Source: Clostridia bacterium (GTDB lineage Bacteria > Bacillota > Clostridia > Christensenellales > Borkfalkiaceae). Taken from it: a stretch of DNA of 64,000 nt. The translations under genes were made by a program, and so were the position numbers. Under the pieces are notes generated by a model that was not told the DNA's origin, did not search any database, and saw only the letters and a list, made by a program, of their open reading frames with translations. Below, piece by piece: positions 27,901 to 34,934 of this stretch; positions within the stretch are counted from its first letter, which is position 1; the number at the start of each line of letters is the position of its first letter. The stretch is taken from assembly GCA_021204825.1 (NCBI GenBank), contig JAJPYR010000095.1, positions 1 through 64,000 of the forward strand. The letters are read 5' to 3'.

Positions 27901-28229
27901 ATGCTCCCGTACTGCACCGTCTGGCCCGTACCGGATCCCCCTGAGATCCATTGCGTGGAGGACCAGCCAAGGACGCTGACTTTGGAGTCCGCATCCTTGC
28001 TCAATGGCAGTACGCCGTCATTCTTAACGAGCGTTATGCCTTCTTCCTCAATCTGCACCGCAAGCTCCTCGCCGTCCTCGCGGACGTCATCCGCAAGGGT
28101 GGTGGTGCTGGAGAGGTAATGGATTATTGTATTGGAGAAGACGCCGCATATGACGTCCAGCGCAATGATGGCCGCCATGATGAGCGAGCAGAAGACTATG
28201 CACAGTATGCGGAATGTACGTATCTTCAT
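24939..28229 (-). CDS. Membrane-anchored GH3-like protein lacking catalytic residues
   Basis: A 1096-residue protein with one transmembrane helix at each end: residues 6-32, and near 1035-1057 in WWIWIIAAINAVAAGACLFW. The domain order is that of circularly permuted GH3 enzymes. First comes the alpha/beta sandwich (GTTGNNAATAIPEVLYGDVN, then PSGRLTDTY and YPFGYGLSYTTFSW), then a fibronectin-III-like domain (VTVTVANTGSVAGKDVIELY), then the TIM barrel. In the barrel the catalytic aspartate position reads SCKKES (Cys921) where active GH3 proteins have S-D or T-D, and the Lys-His pair is missing (TCYVTSLTAYAQE). Acidic linkers interrupt the sandwich domain. It is probably an exported pseudo-enzyme, perhaps carbohydrate-binding. 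The start follows GGAGGAG at 28229. Confidence 0.8.
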   Translation of the reverse strand: MKIRTFRILCIVFCSLIMAAIIALDVICGVFSNTIIHYLSSTTTLADDVREDGEELAVQIEEEGITLVKNDGVLPLSKDADSKVSVLGWSSTQWISGGSGTGQTVQYGSIISADSSAETDFLDALTAYGISHYSSVTTQYARYMGTRPFYAAGSLNCEDYEYYRLYEPEFDTFYTPSLQAGLKAYSDTAVIVLGRVSGEGADPPKVQYKGSIDYGDPAYAADEERTYLDISTEEEDLLTWAGEAFEKTVVIINSAAQMNLGFLDCIDGLDACIVAGTTGNNAATAIPEVLYGDVNPSGRLTDTYAYDFTTSPSYINSGKDGLSYYLDTTAEEPQDSGDDTDTDTPETYRRGVEEDTDEGETDEPSEPAEPEVKHTDNSYLEYAEGIYTGYKWYETADAEGFWDTEYAKDRWGLENGYEDVVQYPFGYGLSYTTFSWTDEVLNVSLQSGAASSFSVTVTVANTGSVAGKDVIELYCTPPYTQGGAEKASETLVAYAKTDLLEPGEKEEITLSFSLEDTASYDETLNGGLGGYVLEAGDYLLSLKTDAHTTVADLVPYSLGADYVVGDSSNKFSGDETSAGIADGLTLLSRADFAATFPAEKSVREADESTATLGTYTEEQILDAFCIAPDEPEQEEGDDTDAAAPEENEDGSAILPLSLAMARSAHADGDDADNRSGSTALTLYTDLAVNGLGLYLGNPANYDDTLWDTVISQLTASEMASLVLHGYGHEYALDSIGKPERVFAYGASQIGSFHAADAGVGYPSQVVLAQTWNKQLCGEYGVQMGKEAADMGYDGWYAPGAVVHRTPFAGGNFENSAEDSFMSGIIAGCIVQGAQAAGLTCYVTSLTAYAQETGADGAYLWLTEQTLRETYLSPFERAVKMGAAGILASCSNTGAVWNGGNSALLTGIVRDEWGFSGTIVSCKKESQSTLSAEQMLLAGGDLLMQDWDWRDSADFTYLDINEYLDNPILLSLLQTAAKHALYSGLNTSYTNSIYNATHEDDSIVVITEPPSSWWIWIIAAINAVAAGACLFWIYVARHKKDRGDGYPVEELPPWLQAPPKDAGLSAEQHAAAEAQGSATADTGKPLQDTGTDIRSSK

Positions 28230-28692
28230 ATCTGTTCTCCTCCGCGGACATAATACCATACAAGGGCTGGATAGTCAAATTGCCTGTGTTTGCATAACAG
28301 GCGCAAAATCCACGCAAACAGGCCGCATATGAAAAGTCAAAGGCTTATGGAGGCCCCGCAAAGCTTATCCTGCACACAAGAAAATGACATGGCGTGAAGC
28401 CATGTCTTTTCTGTGCCGTGCAGGCTGCGCCGGGCAGTCCTGCCGGCAGACCCGCAGGTCCGGCGCCGTTCGGGGCGCAAGGAGATCCGCAGGCCGGATG
28501 GTATAATATATGGGAAAATCTCTCTAGGGGATTGGATGAGCTCAGTTGGCAGAATCCGGGATTCCGCCACGTATATGGCAGGAATCCGGATTTGCCCATG
28601 ATAGGGGGAATGTATCTCAAGGATTTGTCCCTGGGGCCGGACCGGAAGGGCCCTGGCCCAGGGGCCGCTTGGAGGTATAATCTGGATAAAAA
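28230..28692. other. Intergenic region between GH3-like gene and rubrerythrin
   Basis: It holds the upstream region of the GH3-like gene, a terminator at 28386-28410 and GC-rich inverted repeats near 28630-28670 (GGCCCTGGCCCAGGGGCC). No gene is supported. Confidence 0.5.
28386..28410. terminator. Terminator-like hairpin
   Basis: GACATGGC (28386-28393) pairs perfectly with GCCATGTC (28399-28406), followed by TTTT and preceded by AAAA. It may act in either direction. The gene on its right that it would most naturally end is rubrerythrin, nearly 290 bases away. Confidence 0.6.
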
Positions 28693-29232
28693 TCAGTAGT
28701 TTTTGCAGTTGAGCTCGAAGTATGCCTGCGCGTGGTCGCATACGGGGCACTTTGCAGGTGCGGATTCGGATACAACGATGTGTCCGCAGTTGCGGCACTT
28801 CCATACATGGATGCCTGTCTTTTTTGTGAAGACTTCGTTGTTCTCAACGTTCTCTGCAAGGGCAAGGTATCTCTCCTCATGACCCTTCTCTATGGCTGCA
28901 ACGCCGCGGAACTTGGCTGCTATCTCGTGGAAGCCCTCTTCATCCGCAACCTTGGCGAAGTCTGCGTACATGGATGTCCATTCATCATTCTCGCCCTGCG
29001 CTGCTGCGTGGAGGTTGGCGTCTGTGTCTCCCAGGCATCCCAGCTCCTTGAACCACATCTTTGCATGCTCCTTCTCGTTGTCTGCTGTCTCCTGGAAAAT
29101 GGCTGCTATCTGCTCGTATCCTTCCTTCTTCGCAACGGATGCAAAGAATGTGTACTTGTTCCTCGCCTGGCTCTCGCCTGCGAACGCGTATCTAAGATTG
29201 GCCTCTGTCTTCGTGCCTTTAAGATCTTTCAT
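28693..29232 (-). CDS. rbr: Rubrerythrin
   Basis: A 179-residue non-haem di-iron protein that reduces hydrogen peroxide in anaerobes. The four-helix domain carries the iron ligands in [29 protein letters not shown] and [12 protein letters not shown]. The C-terminal rubredoxin-like domain has CRNCG and CPVCDH for the Fe(Cys)4 centre. Both domains are complete, so the protein can receive electrons directly. The start at 29232 follows AGGAGAGAG; the longer in-frame start at 29265 would lie at the -10 box and is rejected. It is transcribed alone from a strong promoter preceded by a PerR/Fur-like inverted repeat, consistent with peroxide control. Confidence 0.95.
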   Translation of the reverse strand: MKDLKGTKTEANLRYAFAGESQARNKYTFFASVAKKEGYEQIAAIFQETADNEKEHAKMWFKELGCLGDTDANLHAAAQGENDEWTSMYADFAKVADEEGFHEIAAKFRGVAAIEKGHEERYLALAENVENNEVFTKKTGIHVWKCRNCGHIVVSESAPAKCPVCDHAQAYFELNCKNY

Positions 29233-29263
29233 AATCTCTCTCCTGGTTCGTTTTACTGGCACC

Positions 29264-29293
29264 AATATAGCACCCGCCCGGGAAGAGTGTCAA
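29264..29293 (-). promoter_or_regulatory. Rubrerythrin promoter
   Basis: On the minus strand, TTGACA (29288-29293), an 18-base spacer and TATATT (29264-29269), about 30 bases before the rubrerythrin start. Confidence 0.8.
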
Positions 29294-29298
29294 ACGTT

Positions 29299-29317
29299 AT
29301 TAAGACTAAATCTCAAT
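29299..29317. promoter_or_regulatory. Inverted repeat upstream of rubrerythrin promoter, possible PerR/Fur-type operator
   Basis: ATTAAGA, 5 bases, TCTCAAT: seven-base AT-rich arms with one mismatch, placed just upstream of the -35. The shape resembles Fur/PerR-family boxes but the exact consensus is not matched. The rest of 29318-29590 holds no supported gene. Confidence 0.4.
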
Positions 29318-29590
29318 AAGAAAGAAAATTTCGTGCGATTCTCACAAACCCGTCACAAAGCCCGCGGGGATAATGCACATAAACACAAAAAGTGTGGAAT
29401 ATGCGCACATATCCGCCATTTTACAGCATATGCACAAAAAGTGCATATTTACTTAATCTGCCCGCGCCGGGCCTTTTGGAGAGCCTTTGGAGGGCTTCCC
29501 CGGGGCACTGCAGGCAGGCCGGCAGGGAGAAGGGGCCGTAAAGAGGAGCCGCCAATTTGCAGCGGCAGCAGCGTGCGGACAAGATATAAT

Positions 29591-29619
29591 TTGACAGTCT
29601 CATTGTTTTGGTGTAAAGT
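29591..29619 (+). promoter_or_regulatory. nadB promoter
   Basis: TTGACA (29591-29596), 17-base spacer, TAAAGT (29614-29619). Transcription would start near 29626, downstream of the ATG at 29623, so that ATG cannot be the start; this decides for TTG at 29650. Confidence 0.75.
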
Positions 29620-29649
29620 AGTATGGAGAATCTTTTAGGTGGCCGGACT

Positions 29650-30957
29650 TTGAAAAGACATGACATTGTGATAGTCGGAGCCGGGGTTGCAGGGCTTAAC
29701 TGCGCCCTGCATCTCGGACAGGACAGAGACATACTTCTGATCTGCAAGGGAGTTCCCGAGAAGAGTGACAGCTATCTCGCACAGGGCGGGATCTGCTGCA
29801 TGCAGGGAATTGAAGACTATGATGATTATTTTGAAGACACCATGCGCGCCGGGCACTATGAGAACAACCCGGTTACGGTAGACTGCATGGTTCGCTCATC
29901 CCCGGAGATAATAGATGAGCTCGTATCCCTTGGGGTCAATTTCGCACGCGCCGCAAACGGAAAGCTTGCGGTGACACGTGAGGGCGGCCACAGCAGGAAA
30001 CGCATATGCTTCCATGAGGACAGCACCGGGAAAGAAATCACAACCAGGCTCATGGAAAAGGTCCAGACCCTTCCCAACGTGCACATACGCCCCAAGACAA
30101 CGATGCTGGACATAATAGAGAGGGACGGGAAGTGCTTAGGGATTGTGGCCATGGACAATGACACCGGCAGCATAGAGCACATATACGCGGATTACACCGT
30201 TCTGGCCACGGGAGGCATAGGGGGAGTGTACGTGAACTCCACCAACTACAGGCTCTTAACCGGCGACTCCCTTGCCATTGCCATGAAGCACGGCATTCCT
30301 GTGGACCACATAAACTACGTGCAGATACATCCCACAACACTCTACACCCCGGACAAGTCCGGCCGCAGGCTCCTAATATCCGAGTCTGTCCGCGGCGAAG
30401 GGGCAAAGCTTCTGGACAAAAACTTCCACCGTTTTACGGATGAGCTGCAGCCGAGGGACGTTGTGACTGCCGCCATATACAGGCAGATGGAAAAGGATGG
30501 CACCCCGTACGTATGGCTGGACATGAGGCCCGTAGGGCGCCATGAGCTTCTGGAGCATTTTCCCTCTATTGTGGAGGAGTGCAGCGATGCCGGATATGAC
30601 GTCCTCTGCGAATGCGTGCCTGTAGTGCCCGCGCAGCACTACTTCATGGGAGGCGTTAGAAGCAACACCGAAGGCCGCACCACAATGCCCCGCCTGTATG
30701 CGGTGGGCGAAACATGCTGCAACGGAGTGCACGGCGCAAACCGCCTTGCGTCCAACTCGCTTTTAGAGAGCCTGCTCTTTGCCAAGCGCGCCGCGCTGGA
30801 CATAGAGGCAGGCTACACAAAAGTCCCGGACGGGGACTTTGCGGCAGCGGAAGAGGCCATAAACCCTGCGGATTACAGCAACCCGGAGGACCTTCTTGAA
30901 GACTACAAGGCTATGGTAATAGAGGCCATACAGGAGGCAAACGAATGCCGGACGTAA
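29650..30957 (+). CDS. nadB: L-aspartate oxidase NadB
   Basis: A 435-residue flavoprotein that oxidises L-aspartate to iminoaspartate, the first step of de novo NAD synthesis. The FAD fold is HDIVIVGAGVAGLNCALHL. SYLAQGGICCMQG, the active-site region HIQP-like QIHPTTLY, SRRL-like SGRRLLISESVRGEG, YFMGG and GANRLASNSLLES are typical NadB motifs. It is slightly short at the C-terminus compared with E. coli NadB. The start is taken as TTG (29650) because the promoter puts transcription start near 29626 and TTAGGTGG lies 8 bases before this TTG. nadC overlaps its end by 13 bases. nadA (quinolinate synthase) is not in the window. Confidence 0.93.
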   Translation: MKRHDIVIVGAGVAGLNCALHLGQDRDILLICKGVPEKSDSYLAQGGICCMQGIEDYDDYFEDTMRAGHYENNPVTVDCMVRSSPEIIDELVSLGVNFARAANGKLAVTREGGHSRKRICFHEDSTGKEITTRLMEKVQTLPNVHIRPKTTMLDIIERDGKCLGIVAMDNDTGSIEHIYADYTVLATGGIGGVYVNSTNYRLLTGDSLAIAMKHGIPVDHINYVQIHPTTLYTPDKSGRRLLISESVRGEGAKLLDKNFHRFTDELQPRDVVTAAIYRQMEKDGTPYVWLDMRPVGRHELLEHFPSIVEECSDAGYDVLCECVPVVPAQHYFMGGVRSNTEGRTTMPRLYAVGETCCNGVHGANRLASNSLLESLLFAKRAALDIEAGYTKVPDGDFAAAEEAINPADYSNPEDLLEDYKAMVIEAIQEANECRT

Positions 30958-31808
30958 CAATGACGGTCAACATGGACCAGTACATCCTGTCCGCCCTCAA
31001 AGAGGACATGCCCAATGAGGACATAAGCACCAACTCCGTCCTCCGCGGGCCCAAATACGGAACCGCAGACCTCATCTGCAAGCAGGACGGGGTCATCTGC
31101 GGCCTTGAAGTCTTTGCCCGCACATTTGCCCTCCTGGACCCTGCCACCGCAGTCCAGCTGTATGCAAAGGACGGGGATCAAGTAGAGAAGGGCCAGACAC
31201 TTGCCAAAGTGTCCGGGGACATGCGCGTCATCCTATCCGGAGAGCGCACGGCCCTCAACTTCCTGCAGCGCATGAGCGGCATAGCCACATACACCGCAGA
31301 GACTGTGAAGCTCCTTGAAGGAAGCAAAACCAAGCTCCTTGACACACGCAAGACAACTCCCAACATGCGCATCTTTGAAAAGTATGCGGTAAAGGTGGGG
31401 GGAGGAAACAGCCACCGCTGCAACCTCTCCGACGGCATCCTGTTAAAGGACAACCACATAGGCGCAGCCGGGGGCGTGAAAGAGGCCGTGCGTCTTGCAA
31501 AGGAATATGCCTCCTTCGTGCGCAAGATTGAGGTTGAGGTAGAGAACCTGGACATGTGCGCCGAGGCCCTCGAGGCCGGCGCAGACATCATAATGCTGGA
31601 CAACATGTCCCCCGAGGACATGAAAAAGGCTGTGCAGATGATAGCCGGCCGTGCCATAACGGAGTGCAGCGGGAACGTAACAAAGGACAACATCCAAAAG
31701 ATAATAGATACCGGTGTGGATTATGTCTCCAGCGGAGCCCTGACCCATTCCGCTCCCATCCTGGACGTCTCCCTAAAGAACCTGCATCCCGTAAAGCTGG
31801 CCTTCTGA
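30945..31808 (+). CDS. nadC: Nicotinate-nucleotide pyrophosphorylase (carboxylating) NadC
   Basis: A 287-residue quinolinate phosphoribosyltransferase that converts quinolinate and PRPP to nicotinate mononucleotide. Family motifs are GERTALNFLQRMSGIATYT, LLDTRKTTPNMR, KYAVKVGGGNSHRCNLSDG, ILLKDNHI, IEVEVENLD and ECSGNVTKDNI, covering the PRPP and quinolinate pocket. It begins inside the end of nadB behind AGGAGG, so the two are translationally coupled. A terminator follows 46 bases after the stop. The pathway continues to NAD via NadD/NadE, which must be encoded elsewhere. Confidence 0.97.
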   Translation: MPDVTMTVNMDQYILSALKEDMPNEDISTNSVLRGPKYGTADLICKQDGVICGLEVFARTFALLDPATAVQLYAKDGDQVEKGQTLAKVSGDMRVILSGERTALNFLQRMSGIATYTAETVKLLEGSKTKLLDTRKTTPNMRIFEKYAVKVGGGNSHRCNLSDGILLKDNHIGAAGGVKEAVRLAKEYASFVRKIEVEVENLDMCAEALEAGADIIMLDNMSPEDMKKAVQMIAGRAITECSGNVTKDNIQKIIDTGVDYVSSGALTHSAPILDVSLKNLHPVKLAF

Positions 31809-31854
31809 CTCTCACGGAACTCCGCTAAGCAGCACCATATAACCTTACAATAAC

Positions 31855-31906
31855 GGCAGTATGACGTTTTGGCGTCTTACTGCCTTCTTTTTGCACGCCA
31901 AAACGT
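31855..31906 (+). terminator. nadBC terminator with a competing hairpin
   Basis: GGCAGTATGACG pairs with CGTCTTACTGCC (one mismatch) around a TTTTGG loop, followed by TTCTTTTT: a clear terminator (31855-31892). In addition ACGTTTTGGCGT (31864-31875) is perfectly complementary to ACGCCAAAACGT (31895-31906), forming an alternative hairpin that cannot coexist with the first. Confidence 0.8.
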
Positions 31907-31937
31907 AACGGACCCCTATTTTTACTCCCAAACCGCC

Positions 31938-31967
31938 TTGACTTAAAGTTGACGGCATACCTATAAT
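31938..31967 (+). promoter_or_regulatory. Promoter of the ATPase cluster
   Basis: TTGACT (31938-31943), 18-base spacer, TATAAT (31962-31967), ending 35 bases before the ATG of the first ATPase. It lies just past the nadC terminator, so the cluster is a separate transcription unit. Confidence 0.75.
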
Positions 31968-32002
31968 GCTTGTTACCCAATGTGCAAGGAGGGGGTCTGG
32001 AT

Positions 32003-33421
32003 ATGATACTACAGCATGTTCTTGTGGATAACTTCAAGGTGTTTGAAGACAGTGTGCTTTTGAATCTCAGAGCGGACGAATACATGGACGATGACATTCA
32101 TGAATCCGGGCTGTACAAGGGAAAGTACAGCAAAGCTGTCAGGTCTGCGTTCATACTGGGGCCCAACAACTCTGGCAAGAGCTGTCTCATACAGGCCATC
32201 AGATGCATCCGTGAATTCATGTTCGGACGTTTGCCCATGGATGAGATGAAGCCCAATCCGGATTCCGGAAGCAATGTCGTGGAGCTTACCATGCAGTTTG
32301 ATTACAACGGGACAGAGTACGAGTATGATTTTGATTATGACGTCTCCGTTATGAAGGACGGCAAAAAGAAAGGCTTTGTGCGTGAGTGTTTTGACAGGAT
32401 AGACCATGATCCGGAAGACCCGGAGTGCATTTCATGCTATCATCTGTTCAGCAGGGACAGGGATTTTGATGAATATTCCCTTAACTGCGACAAATACCGC
32501 GGCCGCAGCATTCTCAAGAAGCTGCCCTGGGACGAAACAACGGCATATGGACATACTGATGCATTTGGAAATCCCGTGCTGGAGAAGTGCAGGGACCTTT
32601 TAGGAGAGGCTGCCTCTCACATGGACATCGTGGACATGAATGACATCTCCCTGAAAAAAACCATTGAGACCCTGAAATACAACATGCCGGGAAAGAACAG
32701 GATAATCCAGTTTCTGAAGGGGGCAGGGCTGTACATAGATGGCCTTGAATACAGGGCAGAACCTGAGCCGGAAGACACTGAGGGCCGGGGTGAATCAGAG
32801 GACGGGGATGAGTCTGAAGACGGGGACGGGCCTGAGGCGGATGAGACTTGCGGCATAAACGAGCTGGACGAGACAGAGCTCTACGGGCCGGAGGACTGGA
32901 AAGGGCCGGACGGAGACCAGGTGGTGTTTGAAGATGACCTCATGAGGCTGTATACGTGTTATAACGGCATCTGGTACAGAACCCTGGAGAGGGACTCTGA
33001 GGCAACAGTGAAGCTTATAGCGCTTTCCAGCTATATAGTGGATGCCCTGGACAACGGAAAGGTTCTTATCGTGGATGACCTCTGCCGGTTTGTGCATCCA
33101 AACATTGTGACAAAGATAATTGAGCTGTTCAGCTGCAGCGGTCCGGACAGCCAGCTCATATTCACATCCGCGGACACAAGCCTTCTGGACGGGAAGATAA
33201 AGAGGTTCAGAATGGACCAGATCATCTTTTTGGACAGGGACAGGACTGGCATCGATGTCCGCTCTATGGCAGGCCTTGTTTTCCGAGCACCCACTGACAG
33301 GGACTGTGTGGATGATGACTGGAGAGAGCTGTACAGGCACGGGCGCTTCGGAGCGGTTCCCGACACCAATTGGGACAGGTTCGCGGAAGGTATTCCGGAG
33401 AAGAAAAAGAAAAGGGGCTGA
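32003..33421 (+). CDS. ABC/OLD-like ATPase, paralogue 1 (altered active site)
   Basis: A 472-residue ATPase of the AAA_15/AAA_21 (RloA/AbiL-like) group. It begins MILQHVLVDNFKVFEDSVL, typical of proteins whose first strand precedes Walker A. Walker A is GPNNSGKS (53-60). The signature motif reads SEAT (332-335) instead of SEGS, Walker B reads VDDL with Asp359 where the catalytic Glu is expected, and the switch-histidine region reads TSAD. The middle holds a strongly acidic insert (SEDGDESEDGDGPEADE). A CarD- or helicase-like domain is not seen. The start at 32003 follows AAGGAGGGGG. The next paralogue begins 34 bases downstream. The unusual motifs suggest weak or regulatory ATP use; probable function is antiviral defence, by analogy with AbiL/RloAB. 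Confidence 0.72.
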   Translation: MILQHVLVDNFKVFEDSVLLNLRADEYMDDDIHESGLYKGKYSKAVRSAFILGPNNSGKSCLIQAIRCIREFMFGRLPMDEMKPNPDSGSNVVELTMQFDYNGTEYEYDFDYDVSVMKDGKKKGFVRECFDRIDHDPEDPECISCYHLFSRDRDFDEYSLNCDKYRGRSILKKLPWDETTAYGHTDAFGNPVLEKCRDLLGEAASHMDIVDMNDISLKKTIETLKYNMPGKNRIIQFLKGAGLYIDGLEYRAEPEPEDTEGRGESEDGDESEDGDGPEADETCGINELDETELYGPEDWKGPDGDQVVFEDDLMRLYTCYNGIWYRTLERDSEATVKLIALSSYIVDALDNGKVLIVDDLCRFVHPNIVTKIIELFSCSGPDSQLIFTSADTSLLDGKIKRFRMDQIIFLDRDRTGIDVRSMAGLVFRAPTDRDCVDDDWRELYRHGRFGAVPDTNWDRFAEGIPEKKKKRG

Positions 33422-33455
33422 CCGCACAGGGCCAGTCCGGATGGTGGAGGTTTGT

Positions 33456-34688
33456 ATGTTAGTATCATTTTCTGCTGAAAACTTCATGGCGTTCAGTACG
33501 GGTAAATCCTTGTGTATGCGTCCGGACAAGGATATCCGTACAAAGGATGCAGGTGTATTCCATCTGGATTCTGTCAGCATACTCAAATCATGCTGTATCT
33601 ATGGACCCAACAACTCCGGCAAGAGCTGTCTCATTCACGCCATGGAGTGCATCAGAGACCTTATTTTAAACCATGTGAATGAGAGATATATGCATCCCAG
33701 CAAGGGAACAGACTGCAGCGTCATACGCTTTAAAGTGGAAATCTGCAATGAACAGCAGGAGGCATATGAGTACTGCGTCAAATACGATACAGAAAGCAAA
33801 AGCTTTGTGCATGAAAGCCTCATTGAGATAGATGAGAGTATAGAAGAACGTTATGACAGCAGGCGGGAGAAGGAAATCTTTATCAGGGACCTTGAAAAAG
33901 ACATATGCAGGAGCAAAGATGGCGGTGAAGAAGTCCTTGAGCTTATGAAGGCAGCACCTTCAGGCCAGCTGCTCATACATTCCCTCAGGGACCACCTTGA
34001 CGTATATACGGACGCTCTGGAGGACTTTGCGAGGAGTGTGGACATCGTTGATATGAACACCATCACGCTGGAGAAAACCACAAGAGCATTGAAGTACGGC
34101 ACGCCCCTGAAGGAGAGGATTCTGCAGATCATACGCCAGGCACAGCTGTACATCAACGACTATGCCTATGTGCCGGAAGAAGGTGATGACTGCTGCGCCG
34201 TCCGGTCCGCTTTACAGGAAGTAACCCCTGAAGATTACGGGCGCCTTTACTCATATTATGACGGCATAGCATACCGGAGCATAGAGTGCGACTCTGCCGG
34301 CACGTTAAAAGCCGTTGCCCTGGCAGGTTACATAGCTGATGCCTATGACAACGGACGCATACTGTTCATAGATGACCTGGACGGCTTGTACTTCAGGCTC
34401 GCACAGGCAATGGTGGGTCTGTTCAGCAGCGATGGAAACGAATGCCTGTCCCAGCTTGTCTTTACCACGCACAACTTCACGATTTTGGACTTCAAGGATC
34501 TCTTCCGCAGGGACCAGATCATGTTCATGGACAGGTATTATGGCTGTATTTTATGGATGAAAACAGGGGGAATGGGAGAAGCCATCCGTTCAATGACGAA
34601 TACAATGAAAAAGATAGAGGAATATAACTACACTGCACCCGCTTGCCCCGGATTCTATGACTTTGTAGGCAATGTACCGGATGATTAA
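33456..34688 (+). CDS. ABC/OLD-like ATPase, paralogue 2 (altered active site)
   Basis: A 410-residue paralogue of the preceding and following ATPases. It begins MLVSFSAENFMAFSTGKSL, with Walker A GPNNSGKS (50-57). The central helical region shares 'SVDIVDMNTITLEKTTRALK' with paralogue 1 (HMDIVDMNDISLKKTIETLK). The signature is SAGT (280-283), Walker B is FIDDLDG with Asp307 in place of Glu, and the usual His-Pro after it is replaced by LYFR. Unlike its paralogues it keeps a switch histidine (TTHN, His339). The start at 33456 follows GGTGGAGG; the frame is open further up but that part overlaps paralogue 1. It probably forms complexes with the other ATPases. Confidence 0.72.
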   Translation: MLVSFSAENFMAFSTGKSLCMRPDKDIRTKDAGVFHLDSVSILKSCCIYGPNNSGKSCLIHAMECIRDLILNHVNERYMHPSKGTDCSVIRFKVEICNEQQEAYEYCVKYDTESKSFVHESLIEIDESIEERYDSRREKEIFIRDLEKDICRSKDGGEEVLELMKAAPSGQLLIHSLRDHLDVYTDALEDFARSVDIVDMNTITLEKTTRALKYGTPLKERILQIIRQAQLYINDYAYVPEEGDDCCAVRSALQEVTPEDYGRLYSYYDGIAYRSIECDSAGTLKAVALAGYIADAYDNGRILFIDDLDGLYFRLAQAMVGLFSSDGNECLSQLVFTTHNFTILDFKDLFRRDQIMFMDRYYGCILWMKTGGMGEAIRSMTNTMKKIEEYNYTAPACPGFYDFVGNVPDD

Positions 34689-34852
34689 TGATGTCTGCCG
34701 GGGCTCCAGTCTGCTCCGTCCAATTGTGCGGCTGCTTTGAAGCAGTTTCCAGGACAAGCTGTCTGGACCTGGAGAACGAGCAGGTTGGTGCGGTGACGAC
34801 TGCATTACTAAAGAATATTGTAGGAATTTATGATGTGAGAACTAAAATATAA
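34688..34852 (+). CDS. Possible 54-residue ORF or remnant between ATPase paralogues
   Basis: An ATG overlapping the stop of paralogue 2 (TAATG) opens a 54-codon frame to 34852. Its end (ENEQVGAVTTALLKNIVGIY and then DVRTKI) looks protein-like and sits in DNA that becomes AT-rich. It has no recognised family and no separate ribosome binding site. It may be a translationally coupled small gene, the C-terminal scrap of a lost gene, or chance. Confidence 0.3.
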   Translation: MMSAGAPVCSVQLCGCFEAVSRTSCLDLENEQVGAVTTALLKNIVGIYDVRTKI

Positions 34853-34869
34853 TTTTTTATGCAAAAAAA

Positions 34870-34898
34870 TTGCATATAAAATAAACACATGCTATTAT
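34870..34898 (+). promoter_or_regulatory. Promoter of the third ATPase and RloB genes
   Basis: TTGCAT (34870-34875), 17-base spacer, TATTAT (34893-34898), 36 bases before the ATG. The region is much more AT-rich than the genes upstream. Confidence 0.65.
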
Positions 34899-34934
34899 TA
34901 TAGCGCTTAAGATTGCAAGAGAGGTAAGAGCGCC

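Noticed and set aside
28538-28552. tRNA remnant (GAGCTCAGTTGGCAG resembles a D arm)
   Set aside because: No anticodon arm, T arm or acceptor pairing could be built around it.
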